Shown here: one piece after another, positions 50,393 to 61,000 of the stretch | Layout: every line of letters begins with the position of its first letter | How positions within the stretch are numbered: position 1 is the stretch's first letter | NCBI GenBank assembly: GCA_964036295.1 | Contig: OZ038471.1 | Span: forward strand, 6,570,001-6,634,000 | DNA length: 64,000 bases | DNA from: Plumapathes pennacea | Lineage: Eukaryota; Cnidaria; Anthozoa; Antipatharia; Myriopathidae | Direction: 5' to 3' | Program-made: the position numbers and the translations under genes | The notes under the pieces: generated by a model | What the model was told of the DNA's origin: nothing | Seen by the model: only the letters and a program-made list of their open reading frames with translations | The model's database searches: none

Positions 50393-51577
50393 AGCTTCGT
50401 TTTTCTATACCGCTTATAATACCAGAGGCTCAAAAAGGTACCCTTTTCGGGCAGAGCCTCCCCGATAATGGGGAATGCTCTCCCCACACCCACACCCCTC
50501 CCCTCCCCCCCCCCCCCCCCCCCTCCCGAGCATATACATCTTGTGTGTTGCACATAACGGCGTTAGACATATCCACATAAACCTTAGCCATCATTATACA
50601 GCTACCCCAGACTGACATAAGCCGGGCTAAATGCTATATCTTATTCACACGTTTAGCATCTTTAAATATAAAACGAGTGTTTTTCCAACATCTCAAGTTT
50701 TTGTATAAGTAAGAGTACAAAGAGAAAGAAAATCGTGCTATATTACTTTTATGAAATCTATTTAAGCGGCTTGTGTCTTTATCGATGTTCATATATAAAG
50801 CGGTGCCTTAACCAATCAAAACGTGCGTAGCATCACAGTTGTTTCACACAAACATTTAGTGAATCTAGTTTGATATGTTCCTGATACTTTAAGTTTAATT
50901 TCAACCACTCGAGTTGACTCTGTAAAACTCACATCAAGCTAAAATTCATACTACAAGAACAAGTTTAATATACACATTAACAGCATGTACGTTTAGCCAC
51001 ACAGCCACTCCAAGTGACCCTGTAGAACTGTATCATGAGTCTAAGTTTCTTATAGTACATCAGCAAACACTAACTACTTTAATAAACATTTAACAATATT
51101 TTAAAGCTAACTTATACATCATTGTAGAACAAGTTGTTTTAAACGGGGAATAGGAATGTTTTGTTATATATTACGGTCACGTTTCGGGTGTAAAAAGTCT
51201 TCCGGAATAGCACAAACGGTTATTTGTTCTGGGACAGGTCTTATTTTGGTAAATTGGTTTGAAATCTTTCGCCCTCACGTTGCAAGCAGTGCCTGATAAT
51301 CTGCAATCAAGTCAGCCCTGAATCAACAGGTTCAATCCTCCATCCCGGTCACCTATTCTTATTTCGGAGTAGAATCAATCAAACACTCCCATATACACAT
51401 GTCATTCATATAATAAATGTGTGTATCTGCTACTGAAACAAAAGAAAATCATTTCATCCGGGATATAACTTTATACACGTCGTGACGCTGTTAGTTATTA
51501 GTTTTTAGAATACTTGTTATCTTTTAGATACTCTCACGTACACAACATAAGAAGCATATTATCATACACTAAAGCCC

Positions 51578-51620
<43 letters not shown>

Positions 51621-51709
51621 TTTTTATGAAGCTATTAAAACAAACAAACAAACAAACAAACAAAAAATTGAACAGTGAGCTGGACAATCCGGGGAACTCC
51701 TTGCCTGTC
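49541..51709. other. Downstream of the adhesion GPCR; repeats only
   Basis: 50165-50520 is the second copy of the repeat at 30770-31150, interrupted by an A run (50365-50390) and ending in a C run (about 50497-50522). A (TA)n run is at 51580-51610, followed by a T run and (CAAA)n to about 51664. No gene is supported. Confidence 0.5.
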
Positions 51710-54700
51710 TCATGTCTCTATTGTGTCAACTTTAGGAGGGTGCGATGGCGAGGCAGTGCTGCTTGTGTTCGATAAATACGTTTGTCTTATTTGGTGGAAT
51801 TTTGCCTTCACCTCGCTGTTTCTGCACGTGTGAAAGGCAAAGATGAAGAATCCCTGAAGATTGAAATGGTTAAATTTAGACAGATAATCGATGATAAGAG
51901 AGGGACGAACGGATAGGGACATTATACCTGAGAAGTGCATAGAATGGCGAAGATGTACTGGAAGGCAAGGGCGCCCTTTGTGACAGTCAAAAGGCCAAAA
52001 ATCCAGGGAACTCCGAGAAGAGGGCAAAGTAACAAACAAGCCCTTACAGCTCGTCTGTTGAAAGACGGAAAAGAACAGAAGATTCAGCGTTATAACTCAC
52101 ATAAATGTCCTGTTTTGTGACACAAACATAATGTGACAAGTATTACATTGTAGCATATAGTATTTTTTGTTTACATCAAAGAAACTTGATGCTGTTAAAG
52201 GGCTCCTATTAGTAACAGAAAATAGTGCTGTAGCATTTTGATTTAAGGGTTGACCCTGTTTAATCAAAAGAAACTCTCCTAGTGCATATTTCCTACTTGC
52301 TGTTGCTGATGGCGATGACGACGACGGGGTTGAAGATAATGATGATGATGATAATTGTGGAGGCAGTGTGGCCGAGTGGTTATAGGGCGCCGGAATTGAA
52401 ACCCGGAGATCCCAGGTTCAAGTCCCGCTCTGACCACTAGCTGAATTTGCAACACGGTATCCCTGAGTTCAAATCCTTGGCCACACTACTATCTAAATAG
52501 CCAACTGGTTAGCCTCCGACCAGTTGGGATTCTTAACGAATTTTCGTTCAGTTTATGATATTTCGTTTCTGCATTTCAAGTCTCCCCAATTAGTACGGCA
52601 GTGCTAAATACATTGAGACTTAAATAAAGTGATTTATTTATTTTTTATGATGTTGATGTTGATGTTGATGACGGTGGTGATGAAGACAATGATGATGATG
52701 ATGTCAACGATGATGTTGATGCTGATAATGATGTCGAAGTTGTTGATGAACTCAATTGATGAAGTTAGTGACGATGATGATGGGGTTATATATAATCCAT
52801 ACCTGGTGTGATTAACTGTTTCATTCCCAACATTCTGTAGTTTTGTAATCTCTCGAGCCACAAGTGCAATGACAACAATGTTTACCTGACGAAACAAAAT
52901 AAGTGTAACCCTCAATAAAAAACACATTATTATCATTATCAGAAGTATACCTCTTATTTAAAGAAAGGATTTTTAATTCCCATTTTTGTTAGGCGAGACT
53001 TTACTACATAGTCATAAACAACAAAATAAAAGTAGACAATACGTACAACAATGATGATAATGACGGGAACAACAAATGTCCAAACCAAGCCATCAGTGAA
53101 GGACACCCAGCAACTGAAAGACGAACAGTACTTAACTCATTACTGAGTTAACAGCGACCCAAAAAAAGAAAAGAGAAATGGATCCATTTGAAACTATTAA
53201 CGAGAATTCCTATTAATTCCAAACCTTATCGGTTGGATACTTTTCAAAAATATTTCCACAGTAAGATCATGTGAGACAGAAGTATTGCAGAAATGGTCAT
53301 CAGCAAAGGAAGCAAACACTCACAAGTTCTGGTTGTAGTAGCTTTGAACTCCTTTGTCAGATGTGGAGGCGATTATGATGGATAGTATCAGAATTGGGAC
53401 AGGAAAACCTGAACGAATGGGCAATACGGTTAGCCTTCTTAACACGGCCTAACCCGTAGGCTGAACTAAAACTTACAACGTATAAATAGAGTTGTGTTTA
53501 CCATTTTTTACTTACTTTAATTCAGTGTTGAGGTTTGAAGAACAACTAAAAATACAGAGCATTTGTAGTTTCAAACAGAAAGCCAAATCTCGTTTACTAC
53601 TGACTATGCGTTACTGTTTTATAGTTAAACGTATGCCAAATTTCCAAATCAAATTACTTACCCCAGGCAGATATATAATACCGTGACGTTTTGATGTCGG
53701 TATTGTACACCTTGACCACTTTGAAGTACAAGGAGAGGCCCTCCACCAACATCCAATCAAACGCAACCAGGAACAAGTAATGGAGCAGCAGGGACACAAA
53801 GATACACACTCCCTTGAGAAGAGCGTGAACAAATTCAGTTTGTCATTCAAGAATCCAGTTGTTTATTAGCCTCCTGTGCAGCCGTTTTTGGCCTCGTTCC
53901 CTCTCGAGCGAGCGTCATACTCTAACAAGTCCCTCACTGATACACAGACAGATAGAGCCATGTAATCATGTGATTGCTTTGGTTTTGCCTTTATTACGCT
54001 TTCCGACTGGTCCCGACAAGTTTAGCAACATTCTTGGCCAATAAAAACCGGCCTGACTGCCACATTCTAACGCAAAATAGCAAGTAGCGATGGCGTGTCC
54101 TCGTACTGCTGATTGGTTAGTAAAACCAACTGAAACGGCTTGCTTTAATTGGTTTTGCGCGTACTTCAACTTGGTCGGACATATTTTCGCTCGACCCATT
54201 GATTGACACTGTGATTGCTTTGACTTTGGTTTTCGACACTGTCATCTGAAAAGCGCTCACAGACACGGCGTATCTACCAACCATACACGCACGCACAATA
54301 CACGCACGCAACACGTACCTACCCACATACTGAAAAAGCGACAACCCATACCTACAATAGTTTGCCTTGTTGCAGGGAAATACACGTTGATTTAGCCTTT
54401 AACCAGCCAAAGCGATCAGAGGTAAACTTCGCTTGTATCACACTAAAATGTATAGCTTAGTTTCTGCTTCACCTTAATTCTTAGGTACTTCAAGTGACTC
54501 ATTTGATTGACATCCGTATGTCTCACCTCATTATCAGTGGCATCAATTCCAGCCAGGAAAGTAATTTGAGCTGCAGCCAATGAAACCAGGAGATTCAGCC
54601 GAATATGCAGTTCCTGGGTATCATCATACTTGTCCCTCCTGACGATTGTCAACAAGTGAGTATCAATATTAGAAAATTATATTTCGTTCATCTGTTACAT

Positions 54701-55025
54701 ATTTGCGTATGTAACGAAGGTCCCATTTAGGGACCTGCCTTCAGGCCATCCCTCCTCACTTCCTTCTCACCCATAACCTTCCAAATACAAAACGAGAAAC
54801 TCAATTCTAGTACAAGAATTATGCGACTGCCATTTTAAAAGCCCCCCAAGCTAGCGCATGAACAGATCAACTGAATCATCAACCACACTGAAACGTAGAT
54901 AAAGAAAGAATTTTGACGTACAGCAGGACAACATAAGCAATTATACTGAGTAGTGCCCCAAGCAAGGACAAGCCACTACCAATGTACGTAATGACTTCCA
55001 GGGCGAGTTCGTTTTCCGGTGTAAC
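51710..55025 (-). other. Seven-transmembrane region of the adhesion GPCR
   Basis: Helix 1: VITYIGSGLSLLGALLSIIA (55025-54922). Helix 2: HIRLNLLVSLAAAQITFLAG with the typical following DATDNE (54638-54527). Helix 3: GVCIFVSLLLHYLFLVAFDW then MLVEGLSLYFKVV (53812-53662); WMLVEG is a class signature. Helix 4: FPVPILILSIIIAS (53408-53324). Extracellular loop 2 gives the conserved CW in FCWVSFTDGLVW, then helix 5 (53113-53047 and 52885-52803). Helix 6: LLLCPLLGVPWIFGLLTV with the conserved PW (52054-51928). Helix 7: ALAFQYIFAIL to GFFIFAFHTCRNSEVK (end of the same exon and 51853-51710). All helices are present. Confidence 0.93.
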
Positions 55026-58000
55026 CTGAGGATTAGAATCCAAGTTACAAGAGTCATAATTAGAGAATTCGTATTTCAAGGCGTAAAGGTCAGCAACATC
55101 AATGCTACATTACCGGTGGTGCTTCATCTGTTTGCAATAAAATAGCAAAGCTGGTCAGGTGGTTGCAGGAGCAGACGCCGTTTTTTACCCTGCACCCTTT
55201 GGAGGACCACGAACCGTTAAAACGTGTCCTGCAAAACAATACAAGTGTTAGATTTCCTGGTATTAAATTCGGAGTTAGAGATATGTGTCTAAGCGTTCGT
55301 TCAATTTACACTTATGGTAGCTCATTAAAGTATGATCAATCCGAGATTCGAACTTCGAAAACTCAGTTAAATCAATATAAGATCGATAAATCGATATCAC
55401 ATTTGGATCAACATGGCCTTGAGATCGGTATTGAGATTGTATTGGGGCACTGTCGAGAAACCACTTCTTAGGTCTATCGATCTCATACTGATCAGTTGAA
55501 CTATTCACACTTAGCTCGCACTTACCATGGTTCGATCTCAGATCGATCCCTCTCCCTGACCAGTATGAGCGGGCCCAAACATTTGTGATAAGGATACATA
55601 TTTGTTTTAAAACACCAGTGAACAAACAAAGGAATGGGGAATCCAGAAGCGAAAGAAGGCGTCACAAAACCGACAAACATACTTAGTAGAATAATCCCAG
55701 AATACACATCGTGATAACGTACTCCGTTTGTCGCCTGAACTCTGAAATACAGACGTGAGCATGCAATATATTAGTTTACCTTCAACTCAATATTGACCCG
55801 TTAACTACCAAGCTCAAAATGCAGATTCTCTTAACATTTTAAGAAGAAAATGTATGCGTGATGTAAAGAGAGCTGATAGTTCAATCAGGTGTCATCTGAG
55901 AAAGGTATCGAAAACCAAGTTCTCCTTACTGTACAATACATCTCTGGTGAAGAAACTGAATATTGCCCTGCCTATTAAAAACTGCCTATTACCCTGTACT
56001 GACGCGGTTGCAAAGTAACATCTTCACTCAGTTCACCAGTCACATTGGGTTTGAGTGCCACAGCAATGATAGACGAGCTGAGCTGAGCTTCCACTGGTTT
56101 ACTGTTATCCATCAAAGATAAAAAAAAAAAATCACCTGTCAATCAATCCACCTCACGTATTTTAAGTCTCTACTGAAGTTTCATTTGTATTTATATTCTC
56201 TTAATATTTTATGGATCGTCTATTTAATAATACATTTACTTCCTTTTCGAACTTGAGGTTTTTGCCAGAAATGAATAACGTAAGTGGCATTACTTACTTG
56301 TCAATCAAGTTATGCATGTCCTTGGGCAAGATTTGGTAATCATCTTGAAACATCAAAGCTGTAACCACTCGCTCTTTGTTGTCAGAAAATAAGAAAGAAA
56401 CAAACTGAACATTATTAGTGGGAAATAAAAATGAATTAGATGACTTGACTACGTTCATCGTTATTAATATCAAAAGACCGTAAAATTTCTCAAATAATAT
56501 CCCAACACCCCCAAAAAATGTGCATAAGCCTAACTCTCCCCCCTGAACGCAAACATCCCTCTGACAATTAGCCCTCCCAAATGTAAGTCAAAATACCAAT
56601 GACCCGTCTACCGTATGAGCCACAGGAACGTCGTCATTATAGTCTTGACGTTTTTATCCCGAACCCCTTCTTGTACTGTAATGTCACACTTTGTTACATT
56701 GTATGATTCATTTTGAGTTAGCAATGTCTTATTGACATGTTACAAGGAATAGTAATCCGTGGATCTACTAAATAAACCTCAGTCTATAAAACCTAACCTT
56801 GTTGTTTTAAAAGTGCCTTGGGGATCTTGAACCAGGGTCCGCTTCCGCTAGAAATGACGCCCGAGAAATAGAACATCACATCTTCACTGATGTTGACGGG
56901 AACTTTCTGCAAGACCCAAACTAAAAAAGAAATGTTTGAGGAGCTAAACCTAAAAGATCATGCTTTAAGATAAAGAGAAACACTTCGTTAATTTTATTTA
57001 GTCACAGAGAATAAGATGTTTATTCGATGAAATTGATAACTCAAATTAATATATATCTATAATCTATAAGGAGTCGGGCGACCTGCAAACTCATGCATGC
57101 ACAGCAACAAAAGAACACACAGATACAAGGTCTGCAAGTTCAAGATTTTATTGCTCATTCATGTTTATTCTAACGTGACGAGTAAAAGCCAATATCATGA
57201 CATCTTAAGTAAGACTTCTAGTAAACTCAGTGCAATAACACCCACCACTTAATTACTTAGTACAAGACACCCTATAGGACCCTTGTGAAATACTGTAATT
57301 CCTCTAATAAGACCGCTCTAAAATACCTCCTCCCCTCCCCCCTTCCACTTCATCTGCTGCAACTGTGAGCACCCTCGCCCTACTCTCTAATAAACCACTC
57401 CCCCCCCTCCCCTTCTAACGTCTTGCATCATTGGTCAACAAAACAAGAAGGATAGGGAACCTAATCATAGCTTCATTTAAGTCTGATATACATGTAGGGA
57501 CACACTGTGGTTGATATAGAAATGGGATCCCTCAATTGACCCTTAACGGCAGTCTCATGTAGGGAAATATGCAAATCGGCTCTTCTTGTAAAACTCCCTT
57601 TACGACGTCTCACTGCACCAACCGTGTATGTCTCATACAGAGGAACCCCTTGCACCTTTTATGAAGAGTGAAATGACCAAATATGGGACAAGGGACATTT
57701 CCCTCACGCAAGTCTCATATGGGGAAACATTCCAGCCGTCTCTTCTTGTAAGACTCGTATACGGACGTCTCACTGTACATATCATGTACGTCTCATACAG
57801 AGGAACCCCTTGCACCCTTCAAGTAAATCAAACTCATGAAAGACTCGAAACGAGGTAAGCTTCATTGGGATTCATCATGGGGAGTTTTGATCTTTATGTT
57901 TGTGGAAATGAAGACAACGCGCGCTTTTCTTTTATTACGCCATCCGGCGGCTGCACGCCCGCGCGCACCAAAGCACTTTATTATTACCTTAATTCTCTTC

Positions 58001-61000
58001 AGCCAAACTTTAAATAAAACTAACAACTCTACATAATTCAACTAAATGGAACCTTGCCCTGGCAAAGCATTAAACCTCAAACGTCAACCCACGTGTCCTA
58101 CTGTACATATCGAGTACATCATACCGACTAAACTCGCTCTCATATAGAATAGCAACCATTACACAACATAACACACGAATAAAAATGCTCTGTATCAAAA
58201 TAAAGCCGACGTCATTTCATGTCAAATTTTTCACTATAAACATCTAAAGTAGTGAGCTGACTATAAAATTATACACAAGTCTTCATTTGTTCAATGGTTT
58301 GTCTTCTGTCTTTTGCTGTTCGAACTTAGACCTAAAAATGACTAAAATTCGAGAACCTTCCTGGATGCTATAACAAACGCATGTCATAACAAATGATTTA
58401 CCTGAGATTTTAATCCCCGAACGAAGTGAGGGAAATATTTACGACGCTAATGCAGCATAGTCGGCTCATCTGAAGACTCCAAGCGCGTCGCCATCTCGAA
58501 ATCTAATGTTCGTGTATTTGTGTGTGTGTTTGTGCGATGCGACCTTTTTAGGCCAGGTGCCTAAGGCAATGTTCAAATAAGGCAATGACGTAATCATTAT
58601 CGACTAGCGTCACCGCCATGTTTTTGAGAAAGATTTGAACGAAGCAACAATTGTACGTAACTGAGTTCACGAAAATGAATTTGAAAGCTAGAAAACTTGA
58701 AACAGAACGGTCTCGCGAAGCTCGTCTTCAAAAGAGAAGCGAACAGGCACTTCAAGAGCAAAAGCGGACCGAAGAGAAGACTCCGCAAAGACAACAGCGC
58801 ATGAATGCCGACCAAAAGCGACATGAACAGAAGCGGGTAACACAGACAACTCCGCAAAGGGAACAGCGCTTGAAAGCAAATCGGGAGCTTCAGACGCCGT
58901 TTTGTGTTAAACTCAGATACTTATTTAGAAAGGACAAGCAACAAAGGTTAGTCAGTGGAAACCGAACAATCACCGTGACAAATATATTGTATCCCGTATA
59001 GCTTGTAACTTGATCACTTCAAGAATGTATTAAAATCTGTATGCTGATCATTTTCCCTCGAAGTATTGTTTTACTACGCTTCTGTCGCCAGTTTCGGCTA
59101 CCGTATTCGCTCAGAGCAATCGGAACTTGGAGTCTTAAATGAGTCAGATGTCTTATTTTTCTGTAATCTGACACGCGGTGATTGCAGCGAGAATCGTTCA
59201 CAAGCCCTTAGAAGTATTACTGGGTCTGAAGCCCGTGTATAATTTGAAGTAAACTGTTCAAGTTTTGCTTTGATTCTGGGGAAAATCTTGCTGTTTTGAG
59301 TGGGTTCACATACAAAACAATTCGAGCCTATTAAATATGCATGTCTGAATCTGGTGCATGCAGTCCAGAGTAAAAACAAATCGCACAGGAAGCCTATTTA
59401 ATTGTACTGCCTATGAATTCAAAATTGGAAAATCAGTGTTCCTTTTTTCCCGTACTACGACGGCCGACCAACTTCAAACTTTGAGTATTAAATTTTGAGA
59501 ACGTGCTTGGCAGACTGCATGAATTAATTTGACGTGCCGACCGACCGTGGGAAATACGTACTTCGTCACGCAATCGATTCTTTTTTCAACGCAAAAGTAT
59601 AACACACACCATTCTTTTTCTCCTTCCTTTGCGTGTAGCACTTGAGTTCGAAGAAAAGATCGAGTCAACATTTCGGTAAAACAAAGGCTACTCTTGTTGG
59701 GAGTTACCAAAGTAAAAGTCCCATCAATGGCAGAGTGAGGGGGTATCTGCGATTATCGTATTTCTAGTAGTAGAATAGAACAGTTTCAGCACACGTGGAA
59801 TATACAGTTCTGCCGTTTATGGTACGGTTTGTGCATGGTTTGCTGCCCTTCCATTCCTGTCGCTTGAGTACTTTTGCCGCCTCATGTCATGAAGAAGTGC
59901 GCCGTGGACAACCGCCAAGTATCAAGTCGCCGCCAAGCTCTGAAGTATCCCAGGGAAAGAAAGACGAGGACCACGTCATGGTATTCAGTGAAGAGGCGCA
60001 AAAGGATATCAAAACCGCGAATTACAACTTACAAGGACAAACTTTGAAGTCTTCCGGAGAACGACAAGGAACACGCTGTGGCTTTTAGTGGAGCAGCGCA
60101 CCAGAATATCAAAACTGCCAAGTACAGCTACCAAGTGTCCGGGCCGAAGACAAGGAGCAAATGGACGCGCCTTCCACCTCGTGTATTACAAATGCCGTAA
60201 ACTTGTGAAAACTATCGTGACGTCAGCCCCATGGGGGCTCACAGAGCCAATCAACTGTCGGAAATATATCAACTGGAATCCTGTGAAATGCAGGCTTCCG
60301 TGACAAAACGGGTTTCGGTGAATGGAAAGCATGTCACATTGCGCAAAACGAATAAAAAGAAAAAAAAGAAAAGAAAACATACCAGAAGTCACACTGGCAT
60401 GGAAATATGTTTCATTTGTGAATAAAAATTCACAGGGTGTACATGTTCGAAACAGCACTCAGTTATGGAATTCATTGAACTCAGCGTTCAGGCCACTTAC
60501 AAGGCTCATTCTCGTAAGCGGACAATCCAAGTTATGGACTCTATTTTCGCTTCCCGAAGGTGTCCGCTTACGGGAGCTTTGACTCATTATTCTTATTCGT
60601 ATTATATCGATGTGCTTGTAAAAACTGTAGAAGTAGCCAAAGAAAGAGTGATCAGAATAGGGAATGCAAATTTCCAAGCTTTCCAACCATTTCATTCCAA
60701 TGCACCGTCTTAGTTTTCCTTGTCTATCTCTGTCTCGGAAACATCATTTACCGCGCTATGTTTGTTGACTTTTTGCAATTGTTTTAAAAGACATACTTTA
60801 AAGTCCTTCTTTCCTCCCCCCAATCCATAAAGAGACTTTTGGCCAAGTTACATAGTTGATACATCATGGTTTCCAGGCATTCTCTCGCTTCTAGTGGCCT
60901 TCTACCGGGAAAAAGAGGAGGTCTGGAGATCAGGGTGTGGCTGATGGTGAATTCAGAGATATCATAGTTACAGTAATCACTTACCCAAACTGTCGCTCAC

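Larger units (their letters stand above)
56921..60984. other. Large receptor intron with nested repeats
   Basis: Contents: a 160-bp tandem repeat at 57551-57820, an unidentified basic frame at 58651-59001, and unrecognised sequence elsewhere. Plus-strand frames at 59795-60303 have no recognisable domain. Confidence 0.55.

Noticed and set aside
52629-52936. Methionine-rich and isoleucine-rich frames
   Set aside because: They translate a GATGTT/GATGAT microsatellite. The real coding part here is the receptor exon 52885-52803.
53611-53850. 79-codon minus-strand frame over the helix 3 exon
   Set aside because: It is in the wrong frame; the splice-defined exon 53812-53662 reads GVCIFVSLLLHY in another frame and fits the receptor.
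60500-60590. Short inverted repeat GTAAGCGGACA / TGTCCGCTTAC
   Set aside because: The arms are only about 11-14 bp and no element ends or target duplication could be assigned.
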